Of a stretch of 64,000 nt of DNA, positions 33,152-45,203 are shown one piece after another. The DNA is from Gracilaria gracilis (taxonomy: Eukaryota > Rhodophyta > Florideophyceae > Gracilariales > Gracilariaceae): positions 868,001 to 932,000 of the forward strand of contig JARGSG010000197.1 of the NCBI GenBank assembly GCA_030374805.1, read 5' to 3'. The first letter of the stretch is position 1. Each line of letters opens with the position of its first letter. Both the position numbers and the translations under genes were made by a program. The notes beneath the pieces are model-generated. The model was not told the origin of the DNA. It saw only the letters and a list, made by a program, of their open reading frames with translations, and made no database searches.

Positions 33152-36100
33152 TTCCCAAGTTTCCCCGCCATTCCCAACTGCTGCTTTGAAGGCTGCTCCT
33201 TCTTCTCCCCCACCATCCCCGCCATCTAAAGGCACCAGAGGAGATGTCCCAATCGCCTCAACCCAAACAAGCGTTTCCTCTCCCCAGCCGGAGGCCTTCC
33301 CCACTTCCCCCAACGCATCAAGCGTCACCAGTCTACCCCCTACCTCCATACACCTCCCTTTCCCACAAACCGCCCTTTCGACAACGTCCCCATCGCAGAC
33401 GACGATTCCTATCACCACCAGCAACTCTCCCTATCCCTCTACACCCAGGACGCCTACCACATCGCCACCACCCCCGTCTGCTCCATCTCCCCATCCCCTC
33501 CTCCCCCTCCTCCCTCTTCCTTCCCCCTCCTCAACAACCCCCATCTCAAACGCATGGTCCTCCACATCTTTTCCATCGCCTCCTCCCTCGGCCTCCGAAA
33601 GGCTGAGGAACTCATCTCCCTCCTCCACGACCCCGCTTTCTCCAAATCCACCTTCCACAACGCCGTCTCCTCCGCCACCCAGTGTCTCAAACTTCAAATA
33701 GACCTCTTCCAACACCGAGTCAGCAACATCGGCTTCGCTCTCACCACCCTTTCCGACCCACAGCAGCTCTTCTACACCACCATCTTCCGAAAGGACCCCA
33801 TCCAGGTCCTCAGACAAGAATTCGCCCTCGCACACTTCCACAACACCTTCTTCCACCACCTCTCCCACACAATCCCTTCTGGCTGTCCAGCTTCGCCCAC
33901 CACATAGCCTCCAACCTCGGAAAAGAAGCAGTCCCCGCCCTCACAGCCGCAATCATGCACTCCTCCAACGACTCCTGCATCTGGCACACCCCCGACTACA
34001 CCGGTATCGACTCTTTCATTGGCTTGGTCCAAATCTACTCCAACAAGTCCTCCACCTCACTCAAATTCTCTTCCATCACCTCCTACCCCCTTCACATCAC
34101 CCTTCTCCACTTCTCCGATGCCTTCCGTCACAAGTGCATCACCGAACACCTCAACCTTCTCGGATACTTGCCAACCTCCTTCCTCTTAACCAACCCCTCC
34201 CAAGACCACGACTCCATCCCCCAATTCTCTTCTCACATCCCCTCCCACACCAAAATGGAACTCATTCAGCTCGCCATCTCCAAACTCCTCGGACCCCTCC
34301 TCTCCTCCGGTCTCGACGGCTTCCCCTTCCCTGACGCCCATGGCGTTCTCAGCCACTGTCACCCAATCATCGCCAGATACTGCGCGGACATCCCCGAAGC
34401 AAAAGACATCCTCGCCATCTCCCACGGAACCCGCCCCCAACACCCTTGTCATAGATGCACCGTCTCCCGCACAGACCTCCCCCTACACATTCGATTCTCT
34501 TCCACCCGAACTCAGCACCAGACCCTCGCCGCACGCAAATCACACTCCACTCTCCTCCAAGAATCACAAGACGCTCTCCTCGCTCGTAAGCTCAGAATCT
34601 TCCGCAACACAAAGGAAAAAGCCCTTGAAGCCCTCCACTCCCTCTCCCTCGCAAAGTACTCCTCCCTCTTCTAATCATACCCGCTCCTCAATATTACCCC
34701 ACTTCTCTCCCCTTAGAATATCTTCACCTTCGAACCACTCCACAACTTCCACCTCGGCGTCTCGAAGCTCATCAAGCTCGCCGCCATTGAGAGACTCCGC
34801 TCAGAAGCACTCTTCACCATCCCCCGTTCTTCCAAGTCCCGGCGCCCCTTCAACTCCGTCCGCACTTCCATCCTCAAACATTCAAACACCATCCTCTCCG
34901 CCATCGAAAAGCACTCCCTCGCAAACAGACTCCACATCGACTTCTCCACTTCCGACAACGGTCAAACTCTCAACGGTTTCTTCACTACCGACGGCTTGCC
35001 TGGTATGCTCGAAGCAAAAGACTACCGCGCACTCTACATGGTCTTCCCCTTCATCGGCGCCTTCTTCTACCGATGCTGTGACGAAGTCGATTCAGCTCCC
35101 ATCCTTCCGTCTACTCCAAGTACTCAGGCCTCCTCCCCGCCCCCATGCCATACAACACCTTCACTGAATGGACCGACGCCCGCCTCACCGACCTCCAAAA
35201 TTAAATCCGCTCCTTCAAGCGCACAGCCGTACTCATCCTCGGCCCCCACCACACTTCCAGCCTCGGAACCCTCAAGTTCCACCTCGTCGACCACATTGTG
35301 GATGACATTCGCCACTTCGGAGGCCTCCACTTCAACGATGCCGGCATGTTCGAGCACGCCCACACCCTCTTCAAGTCCCACTGCTCTAAAACCTCAAAGA
35401 ACGGGTCCACCGCACATCAAGAAACCATTCGTGCCATCCACCACTCCAACGACATCAAGGACTGGAATCGCATCTCCACAAACCCTTCCATCACCTCCTC
35501 CTCCCCTGGCCTCGCTTCCTCCCTCCAATCCCGAGAACCCGGTTACGTCCGTGATGGCAAACACATCTCCTTCGCTGACCTAATCACTGCCCACAAATTC
35601 ATTCGCGCCAATCCTCACCTCCCTCACAAATCTCTTGAAGACCTCTTCCCCCTCGATACCCTATCCATTCTTGCACAATTCGGAAGAGACGCCCTCCCAT
35701 CATTCATCACCCTCTCTCTCAAAGTCCTACAACTCACTGACAACTCCCCCGCCCTCCGTCAGGCTGGACTCACCATAGTCAACTCCGCTTACGTCGTCGG
35801 CGGTTACATCCCAACACTCGACAACTACATCACAGAACGAAACGAGGTCACCCTCCAGGATCCTCCTGTCCCCATCATTCAACGAATTTTTGTCACCCCC
35901 TCCTTCGGTCCATCCAAGTCCCCAAAATTCTACCACATTCTTGTCGCTGGCTCCACCTCCCCCCCTCCACATCCATCGTCTGGGTCTGCAAACTCATCTC
36001 CCTTCTTCGTTTGGCCCCTCCTTCTTTATCTTCTTCTCCCAAGAAGTTCGCCTTCGTCCAGTTCATGGAACTCGTCCCACCCAGCGACGATTTCGATCTC

Positions 36101-36376
36101 ACCCTCAACTGCGTTTGCCTCCGATGGGCAACAGACGACGAACATAACCACACCATCCACCCAGTTCCAATCTCTACCCACTCCACTTCCGATAACGTTT
36201 CCCCTTGGTATGGACTCATCCACTCTTCCTCCATCCTCGGCTCCGTTCATGTTCTCCGCCAGAACTACCCCGCTCCTCCCTTCACTTCTCGTCTACACTG
36301 GCGCTTTCACCGATTCTATCTCAATCGGTTCTATCGAGACCCTACCGCCAAGCCTTATTTCCCATCCAACACGTAG
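33152..36376 (+). pseudogene. Plavaka/CACTA-type transposase, copy A
   Basis: This reads in several frames with the same blocks as copy B: a Cys/His-rich N-terminus (33.15-33.25 kb), SIASSLGLRKAEELISLLHD, then YSNKSSTSLKFSSI followed by FRHKCITEHLNLLGYLPTS, CADIPEAKDILAISHGT with a PCHRCTV zinc-binding-like pair, FHLGVSKL-like text, a DIRHFGGLHFNDAGMFEHAH block and the C-terminal VHVLRQNYPAP and FYLNRFYRDP. This order is that of Plavaka-group CACTA transposases best known from fungi. Where copy B has SDK, this copy has SNK. The usual start Met is absent and several breaks are present, so it is inactive. Composition is strongly C-rich, which creates many long Pro/Ser-rich shadow frames. Confidence 0.7.
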
Positions 36377-36769
36377 CCTCTATTCCCTGTTAGCTTCGGC
36401 TTCATAAAAATTTCAACCCGCTTCCTCTCAATTGGAAGGAGTGAAGATATGCATGACATGAGAAAGAAGAAGCATCTCTTCCCCACCCCATACATACCTC
36501 CACCCCTTCCCCCCTCACTGCATCTCACCCTACCATTAGTAGCCCGCCTCTTCCCTACCATCAACCCCTGTCCCTTTCCTGCGTTCCGCCCGGTGTGCCA
36601 CCAACCGCCCGAAACTCGGGTCCTCCGGTCGACAGGCCACTATGTAACAATCAAGAACTGCACCTAGTCTCCGTGCTAGTTTTGCCATAAAATAGACCTC
36701 CCTCACAGCTAGGTATATGTTCTCCCTCGATGGTACCCACAGCCCAACTGTCGCAATTCTCCCAGAGTT

Positions 36770-39255
36770 TCACGACACACACCTTGGATCTCCATCCAAA
36801 AACCCATCGTTCTCAAACTCCTCGGCATGCTCCTCCTGTAGCGATTGCCAGGCTACCCCCAGTATTCCTTCAACAGCCCCAGGTAGATAATTCCCATACA
36901 AAGTAGAGAACAAAAGCTGTCTTTGCCCTCCACGTCCGACAACCCCGTTCATAGTTTTCACCACACAGGCAATCCAGGCGTCAAGTCTCGCAAGGTGCAT
37001 CACGGTCCCATCCACGTACTGCCGCTCACCGTTACTTTGCCTCTCCACTGCGTATCCCATATAATCCTCCAGCACTGCCACCGCCATCCCATTCTCAAAG
37101 TACATATCTTCATCGCCAACCTCACATGGTGGCCCAACCGCACGAGACCCGTAATACGCAAGTCTTCGAACCGGCTCGTTCTCCACGCACACAACTCATT
37201 CTCCCCGCCCTCCTCCGTTCCCATCAGCTTCTCGCGCCCCTCCCCCATCTGCTGCTTTAGCTCTTCCCATAGCTTAGTCCCCTCAGTAGGTTTCGCACGT
37301 TTTGCAATCAAATCATATCCAAGGATGGAGAAGAACTTGTCGCGAGCCGCCCGCTTCCGCACCCCAATCACATCGCTTAATGTCTCCTTAATCCGCTGCC
37401 TCAGGCACTTGTCCGCAATCACATTATCCACACACTCCTGATTCCTTCCCGCTTCTCGTATAGTCTCCCAAGTATCTCCCATTATTTCCGTCTCCACCAC
37501 ATACTTCAACAGCACATCACTTCCTCCCTCCGTTGATGGCGTATACGCCCTCCTCTCATATGCCATTTGATACGGGCACCGAGGTACCATCTCCTTCTCC
37601 CCAAGCACAAATATGCTGCCCTCCCTACTTTCTCCCACCGTCTCACTTCTGTTCTCCCAGCCCCTACCAACGTTCTCCGTGTCAAAACAGAGTTTTGACG
37701 CCTCCAACTTCGCATAGTGGAGAATCTTATCATATAGAGCCCTTGCAAATCCGTAAAAACATTCTGGCATCTCTATTTCATGTTTTCGACGTCCCTTCAC
37801 TTCGTTCCCACACCCCCTTCGCTTTCTACCCTTCACAGCCTCCCTTAAACTTTACGTAAACACATTTTGCTGCTTCAGCTCCTCCCTCATCCGTTCCAAT
37901 TCTTTCTGCGTGAGCTTCAAACTCACCATCATGGTATAGTGATTCTCCTTCATATTTCCCGGCTTCCTTTTCAACGAATTCACACTCTCAACCAGTGCAG
38001 ACCTTGGCAACACGCGTAAGTTCTCTTCACCTCCTTTTCCTATTCCTGTAATTCCCATTTCCTTTGCTCCGTTCCTCTCTCTACGATCCCCAGAATCGTC
38101 GACTCCTGCTTCATGCACATCGTCCTCAGTTCGAACAGCATTATGCCTCACACGTATTCCTTCAGGCGTTCGTACCGCGGTTTCCATCAAGTTCCCTCCA
38201 GTTCTATGCCTGTTTCCGACAACGACATCTTCTTTTCCGAATGCCCTCCCATACACTGGTATATTGTCTCTCACATTCTCAATCACTGATCGACCACTGA
38301 TACGTCCTACAACTCTCCCGGGCAAATTGTCTCGGAGCCATTCCATCCTCTCCACATTGGCGTGGCTCCCCATCCTACTGCCCACACGCCCAATTCGCCT
38401 CCCACTGTCCTCTGCGTTTCCAAGCTCCCTCATATGCCTCATACCCCCCACTTCCTCTTCCTCCCGCATCGCAGTATGTTGCGGTTCACCAGTTCTTTCT
38501 CTGCCCACCATTCGATCCCTCCTAACATCAACCACAACCTCCATGCCCTCGTTTATCGCCTCCTGAACGCCTCCTCCTACTTCTCTTTTGCGACCCCTCC
38601 CCTCCCGAACGCCAACCCCCGTCACTCTCTCTCCCTCCTTCCCTCGAGTACCACGGGTAACTATCCCACTAGTACTTCTTGCTATCGTCCTTCCCTCGCC
38701 TCCACTGCGACACTTCCTCCCCTTCTATATGACATCTCCACACTCGCCTTCTTCTACAACTTGCGTGGAGTCATCGCCCCTTCGCCGCCCACCTCTATCC
38801 CTACCGCCCCGCGCATCATCCCCCTGCCTTCCTCCCATCCCTCCCCTGCTTTCCCCTCCTTCATGTCCCATCTCATGTGGAAGCGGAGTAGCTTGTGTTA
38901 GCAAAGCACTTACCGCTCACTCGGTTCGCTCCGTTTGCTCGGTGCGCTCGGTTCGCTCGGTTTGCTCGGTTCGCTCGGTTCGCTCGATTACCTCCAAAAG
39001 TCGGCCTCGATCATGTCTCCCCGTGTTCTTCCTACCTTTCCCACGTAATACGCTTCGAGGAGGCCGCGAAGTACGCCCAATGCCGCCCTCGCACTTTTCC
39101 ACATCGCCGTTTCAAGGCGCACGCGTAGTACTACCCGAGCCATCCTCGCGAACCCGAACTACGACCTCTGCACGCGTTCGCCCTTTTGACGCGCGCCCGC
39201 TTACATCCTTCGCATTCGCATTTGCATTCGCACTTCTCGTTTTACGTTTCCCCAT
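36770..39255 (-). pseudogene. coiled-coil protein of the composite element, copy A
   Basis: No known domain. The start (Met-Gly-Lys-Arg-Lys-Thr-Arg) at 39255 corresponds to 56307 in copy B. The order is: basic N-terminus, an expanded Glu-Arg-Thr repeat (38.92-39.0 kb), a charged linker, a coiled coil (LPRSALVESVNSLKRKPGNM, then ELERMREELKQQN), and a more ordered C-terminal region (YGFARALYDKILHYAKLEA, RAYTPSTEGGSDVLLKYVV, DVIGVRKRAARDKFF) ending near GAVEGILGVAWQSLQEEH. It is spread over several frames. Conservation of the ordered C-terminal half between copies suggests a real protein. Position next to the transposase could make it the CACTA second protein (TnpA-like), which is inference. Confidence 0.6.
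38917..39000 (-). repeat. 9-base tandem repeat coding Glu-Arg-Thr/Glu-Gln-Thr
   Basis: About eight copies of a 9-base unit (CGCTCGGTT and variants) encode Glu-Arg-Thr triplets inside the coiled-coil gene. Copy B has only about two to three units at 56,040-56,070. Confidence 0.85.
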
Positions 39256-39745
39256 ATGGAATCGGACGACGACGATGCGCCTGGCGGTGCGCTCTAGATG
39301 TTGTCGCCGCTCGCCGCAAGACGTGTTCGCCGCTCGACGTGATCGCAGGTCCCCCGTGAAACGCACACCTCCAATCGACGTGTGGTAGAAATATCGCACC
39401 GTTTTAGTACTTTTCGGAATCACTTTCCGAAAATTGGCACGGAAATTTCACTTCCTGACCGAAACCTCACTGCCAAAAACTGTTGCACTTTCACATGATA
39501 TCACATGTACTCCGTATCTTCTATTCTATGTACTTGAAAGTCAACCCACTCCCCCGAATCCTATCCCCATTTTTGTTCACGTCACTGAATGATAAAAGTG
39601 ACGACACCCACTCATTTGGGGCAGTTCTCGTCCTCCCCTGTGGAACACGAGAGTCAGAGAGAAAGCGTAATAAAATGTACACAATTCGATTTTACACATA
39701 CTACGGTACATCTTTCGATTCTATAAGTCGTAAATCAATTCAGCT

Positions 39746-42700
39746 CTAGTCGACTACTATAGCATTCGAAGACGTACCCCATGTGTACTCCATTCCATAA
39801 TCTGCAAACAACTCCTCTCCCACTTCTACAACCCGAAGTGCCCGGACGTCAAGCATTCGGTATTCTCTTAATTGAAGTGGAGTTCGCCCAGTTCCTGGGG
39901 TTCGCGTCACCGTCACATTGGCAGTCCGTCGCTGCTTCAAGCCATCCTCCACTGCATCCCTATCTTTATCACCCTCAATATATTTTGGGTCGTTAATTGT
40001 TCCACCCAACGAAAATGGAGCGGGGACAATCCATACAGGGATTGTAGGTACTTCTCGTCTCCTTTCCGGGAGTTTCCGGAATACCTCGCCTCGCAGTCTA
40101 ACCTCTATCGCATAATTTCGAAAACGTGCGGCGATGGCTCCCAACAACCCTTCCCCATAATTCTTGTGTACCTCCTTCCTCTTCGTTAAGTCATGGTACA
40201 CTAGAGTTCCATAAAAGAAACATATCTCTTCGTTATTCATGAAACGGCGCGTTGTAAACACTCCCACTCCTGCGTCATGGTGACGAATCGACGACTTCCC
40301 AATGCGACAACCACACATAGTGGCCTCCAATGCCAACATCGCGTTCTAATCCAGGAGACCCATCTTCTCTTGCAACGTTTTCGGCCATTCATGCAGCGCT
40401 TTGCGCCTGCAGATCATGACCATGCCCTCCTCCTGCCACATCGATGCCAGTAAGTCTACAATATACGGTGGGAACTTCTGATACTGTGGGAAGCCGTATG
40501 GATCCTTCCATGATCGTGAAGGACGAGCGTTCTACTTGGGAAATAAGTCCATCACGCGATTCACACAGTTTCGGACCTCCTGCGTAATTTGAATGTCCGT
40601 CTCATTATCGCGCATGCACATCGCGGACTGAACAATGGCCGCGTGCCTAGCATGAGCAAAACAGTCAGGGTCCGGCTCACAACCAATAAACTTCCGATGA
40701 CGTTGTAACTCCATGCATGCCATGGCAGTCGAGAAAGTTCCCGCGGACAAGTCCACCACTGTATCACCTGGCTGCGAAAATCTGCTGATCAGCTCCTTCA
40801 ACACCGCGCGAGGTTTTTGTTCCGACCTCACCTTTTGCAACATGTAGCCGCCACCCTTCTTCTTTCTTTTCCATTGAAGAGTCTTCCCATTGGACATGGG
40901 CGGTACCTGGTCAATAACACTGTGGTACCCTGGATAACTCGACTGCACGTAGTTGAAATTCTCATAGTTCACCATCGCATGCTGCTGTGCATAAGCGAGG
41001 CCACTTCGAACACCATGTATTGCATACTCCATGGCAGGGAACAAGGAGCTGGACCTGCGTCCCGGGTTTTGCATGGGGTTGCCTTGCGACCGTATAAAAT
41101 GAATTGGGACCTGGTCCACAACAAACGATCGCCTCGGAACCCCTTGCTCGTCCTTTCCTCCAATAAGGGAAAGCAACCTCGTCCACTGGTTCACCTGTTC
41201 CAATGCACAGAAGATAACGAAATGACCCCCGGAGCGTAGCAGCCTTGATATAAGCTTTGCCGCCTTCTTCATATGCTCAGCGCTCAGCATATCGTACCAA
41301 CTGATCTCGCGGTTCTTATCGGCCCTTATGTTGTATGGTGGACCCATAAGAACCAGTTGAACTTTCCCCAATGGAGAGACTCCGTTGTTTCGCAGAGTCT
41401 CGTCCGTTTCCACCATATCTTCGAACCCAAAATTATACATTCGAAAGTATTTCTCCATCTCCAGTTCACAACGTTGGAATGCCATTTTCTCGTCCAACGA
41501 GGAAATGGCAGGAGGAGGCTTTATGTCAGCGTCGGACGACTGTTCACCAACATCTTCATTCCCACTCTCACCCACTACATCCATTCCACTTACGCCATCC
41601 CCATCCCCTCCTTGTTTCCCCTCCGAAGGATTCCCCCTTTCCAACTGCTCATCGTCATGAATTTTGATGGCAGGCTCCGGTTTCGATATCGGCGTGAGAG
41701 GCATATCAGGGACCCTGAGTGTTTCTTTGATTTTCAAGGGCTTATTGCCTCCAAGATGGAGGACATAAGCGAGCTAGAGAAACAATCAAATCTCTGAGCA
41801 AATGCTCTTGACGGGTCCCTGTGAAACGTCTATAGCACGGCCCATCGTCCAGATTCTGATATTGTATACAACTGCTCGTTCACAGCAACCTTGTTCAGAT
41901 CAGAAATGAACTCCTTCGCAAGCGTTCGAAGGGCCACATCAATGTCCTCCGGAAGATTCCATGCCCACGGTTGGACCTCGTCTTCCCGAAGAGTTTGCGT
42001 GTTGCTCGGTAGCAAGCGATGGTCGTTGTCCTTGTGCAGGAACCCCTCGGAACGCGTGTCAATGGGTTTAAACTGCATTTCATCGTACACGAGCAGTAGG
42101 AGAGGGAGAGCCATGACCTCAGCGCTAGGGAATCCCACAAATTGGGAGAAACAATCCCAGGCCTTTGTTATCAGCTGCACACCAAAACCCGCACGCTGAG
42201 CTTGAAGATTCTGCGATATTTGCACATTCCCAAAAGGGGTAGAATATCCCTTCGCCCCCTTACGCCTCTTTTGGCCCCGAAGACGCTTTTCCATAGATAC
42301 TTTTTGAATAAGGGAAAGAAAGAGGACTCTCTGGAAATGTGTAGCGATGCTCGTACCGAAAGAGGGAACTATCCGGCCCACACGCCTGGGAGCTATACTC
42401 ATGGACTGGAAGAATTCGGTTAACGTCACAATTTTCGGTATTCCTTGAAAGTCCACTCTGGTATAAGCATTCCAAAAATCCCTCACACGCCTGTCTCTGT
42501 CTCCGTCCACGATGTCAAGCAACATCGTCGGCAGATACAGCTGACGGTACGAACCCTTCCCGCACACAGCCTTGAGCTAATCGTCCCCGTATGACGGGTG
42601 AGTGGGTCCGAGAAGGATAGAGAAATACTTCTTGGCAACGTCTAGGACAGTGCGATTCTTGATGATATATTGAACGAATTCGCTGTGTCCCACTTTTCTA

Positions 42701-42860
42701 GGTCGTCTTTCTCTCGCATCGTCAATGAATAGTGATCACGGATGGCGAGACACGCGGTGAGAAGCTCATCCCCAGAACCGAACATTTTTCCAACCTTCAT
42801 GTCGGATGTCGGAGGTGCCGGTGATGGTGACTTAGACCTGGGTGTGGTTGCGGCAGCCAT
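39746..42860 (-). pseudogene. DNA methyltransferase-SET fusion protein gene, copy A
   Basis: One gene of about 1,038 codons, start ATG at 42860. An unrecognised N-terminal region (about 1-400) contains DMKVGKMFGSGDELLTACLA and GSYRQLYLPTMLLDI. The central region (41737-40535) is an N6/N4-type methyltransferase of beta order: motif IV (here GPPYN, copy B DPPYN), GGHFVIFC, then VVDLSAGTFSTAMACM (motif I, copy B LFAG) and RKFIGCEPD. The C-terminus (to 39746) is a SET domain: AGVGVFTTRRFMNNEEICFF, PFSLGGTINDPKY, VGEELFADYGMEY. The methyltransferase and SET parts lie in the same reading frame in this copy, with interruptions where copy B reads on. The altered motif IV suggests this copy's DNA methyltransferase was dead even before truncation. 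Confidence 0.8.
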
Positions 42861-44490
42861 TTTAAACAATAACGGAGGGCTGTATTATGAATACGGAAGG
42901 AGAACGGGAGCGGTCGTGAGAAAACAGATGATTGAAGTCGGTAGCGGACAACGAGGGCGAACGGACGGAAGCTGACTAGAGACGGCAGCCAACGAGAGAT
43001 GAATGCGGATGGTAGACGGGAGCGGACGGCAGACGGCTGCGGAATTAGCGATGTGAAGGAGGAGTTCAGACGCCGAAACGGTACCAGAACTCTAAAGTAG
43101 AGGAGTAGAAGGGAATGGGGCGATATCAGGGGGGCTTATGCGGTGATAAACAGTTATAAGAGAAGGCAGGGATGGGAGGGGGTGAGGTAATTCCTAGATA
43201 TGGAAGTATAGGCGAAGTTATAACTTACGGCTCTCCGGACAGCGGTCCGTGGAGCATTGGCGCTCCATCACGGCTCCGATGAAGTTCCACTCGAGTTCGG
43301 TCCACTTTCCATGCGCCGTGGGAGAAAAAGTAAAAAAAATTAATTTCCACCTGGACAGCGGCCCCCTCGCGACTGGAGCTTGTTTGTAATGTGACGCTGC
43401 GTGTACTTAAACACCTTTGCTCTCCTGCCAACTTCCTCGGTAAGCACAACGCTCTATACCTCCCCGTTACGGTGTCCGGAGATCTCTTCTTCTCCTCTCA
43501 CAACCAAGTGATCCTCTCGGTTGTGACAGAAGAAAAAAATATCGCCGGCTCTTTCCGTCCTTGTTCTGTTGCGCGGACGTAGTGGCACACAAGGTACGTT
43601 CGACAATTTTGTTCGTTTTCTGTGAATCGTACTAACTGGCGTACTTTTCTATTTTCCATGCTATTGCGTATTCAAGCCAGAGTCGCCGGACACAGTGTAT
43701 TCCACTTCTGCATCCTTGCTTTACTGAGAACATTCGGAAGTGCTTGAGCTAGCCGTGATGGTCGAGTACGGTTATTTGAGTTGTTCAACTCATGTAATCG
43801 GCTTTGGCTTTGACACCCAGCTCAATCACTGTTGGACTGTGGTTATTTATTAGATCGACTAGATTAGACTGCGTTAAGTCGAAATATCGGAAGTGGGTGA
43901 GTTACCGGTGATGGTGGACTACGATTATATGAGTTTTTCAGCTCATATAATCGTGTTTTGTCATTACTGATATTTCAATCACTGAAGAAGAATAGTCCCC
44001 AATATAGTCACTAGAAGAATGTCGTAGCCAGTGATGAGTTCTTCTTCTCCGACAACCACATAATGCTCGTGGTTGTCGCAAGGGGGTATTCATTATCGGT
44101 CACGACCTTGGGCGCTACAGGAAAATCTACATCATATAAAGTTAGAGAACGTAGTCGGTAGAACTACCTTCTTCGATTTGATAGGATGTAAAGTTTCTGA
44201 TATAGCGCATATTCTGCCAGATCGATGTGATGTATTATTTTTTTTGTTTTATACATGACCAACAAGCTGCGAACTACTTCTATTCTAAACTGTTCTCCGT
44301 GCTTATGAAGAGCAATTTTTATTGCTTTCCAACGAACTCACCGAACGATAGTCATATGATTCGAGGCCTTTAGGTCCTCCCGTCACTATAAGAAGATGCA
44401 GGGCTTTAAATATTCATAAAACAATCATAAGTGAAAACCGTCGTCGACAGCGGTCCGAGGTGTCGTCCAGCTTCTTCGGCCATGGCGCGT
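42861..44490. repeat. palindrome zone A, first part
   Basis: No gene. A degraded member of the GC-rich palindrome family lies at 43233-43320. Smaller perfect hairpins follow: TCACAACC/GGTTGTGA (43498-43527), an imperfect one at 43769-43800, CGATTATATGAG/CTCATATAATCG (43922-43953) and GACAACCAC/GTGGTTGTC (44051-44077). Copy B lacks this inserted ~1 kb. Confidence 0.6.
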
Positions 44491-44564
44491 GGACAGCGGT
44501 CCGGGGTGGAGTGGCGCTTCATCAGTGCCGTGATGAAGCGCCACTCCACCCCTGACCGCTGTCC
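44491..44564. repeat. GC-rich ~74-base palindrome A1
   Basis: Starts GGACAGCGGTCCGGGGTG and returns to CCGCTGTCC, near-perfect self-complementarity around CTTCATCA...TGATGAAG. The strand before it (from about 44445) carries a diverged half-arm of the same sequence. Confidence 0.9.
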
Positions 44565-44633
44565 GAAAAATTTTTTTTTTTTCGCGTGGACAGGGGTCCG
44601 AGGTGTCGTCCAGCTTCATCAGCCACGGCGCGT

Positions 44634-44707
44634 GGACAGCGGTCCGGGGTGGAGTGGCGCTTCATCACGGCACTGATGAAGCGCCACTCCACCCCGGACC
44701 GCTCTCC
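44634..44707. repeat. GC-rich ~74-base palindrome A2
   Basis: Same family as A1, 143 bases further on, preceded by A/T runs and a diverged half-arm (44588-44633). Confidence 0.9.
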
Positions 44708-44824
44708 GAAAAATTAAAATTTTTTTGGCCGTGGATAGCCGTCCGGGGTGTCGTCCAACTTCTTCCGCAACATCACATGGACAGCCGTCCGAGGTGTGGT
44801 TCAACTACATCGGCCACTGCGCAC

Positions 44825-44898
44825 GGACAGCGGTCCGGGGTGTTGTGGCGCTTCATCAGGGCACTGATGAAGCGCCACTCCACCCCGGACCGCTGTCC
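44825..44898. repeat. GC-rich ~74-base palindrome A3
   Basis: Same family; arms differ at a few positions. Two diverged half-arms precede it (44735-44824). It lies about 300 bases before the ParB-like gene start. Confidence 0.9.
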
Positions 44899-45203
44899 AT
44901 GCAGAAAACTTAACGGACGCAATTCAATTTTTTTTCCTTCAAAACTGGGTGCCTTTATTCTATAGCTATGCGTACATAGTAGTTATGACGATCATTCAAC
45001 TTTCTAAATAAAGCGATAGTGAATTCTTAAACGTGAAATACGGAACCCCTTGGGTTCAATCCTATATTGAGCGGGCGCAGAGTTCGGTCAGGAAGTGAAG
45101 GCAACGAACGTGCCTGAGAAGGGAATGTCCACTATACGTTCTCGTGAGCATTCTCGACGGTCGTAATCCGCGTTTCGAATTGTTTGAACCCTTTGTATCC
45201 AAC

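Noticed and set aside
32991-33701. Pro/Ser/Thr-rich open frame of 236 codons at the start of element A
   Set aside because: It is a shadow in the C-rich transposase region; the conserved frame matching copy B is a different one.
33431-33868. Gly/Glu-rich minus-strand open frames opposite the transposases (also at 34,186, 50,477, 50,789)
   Set aside because: Antisense of C-rich coding DNA gives long Gly/Glu/Val runs; no conservation of these frames between copies A and B.
45040-45065. GGTTCAATCC resembling a tRNA T-loop
   Set aside because: No acceptor, D or anticodon arms can be placed around it.
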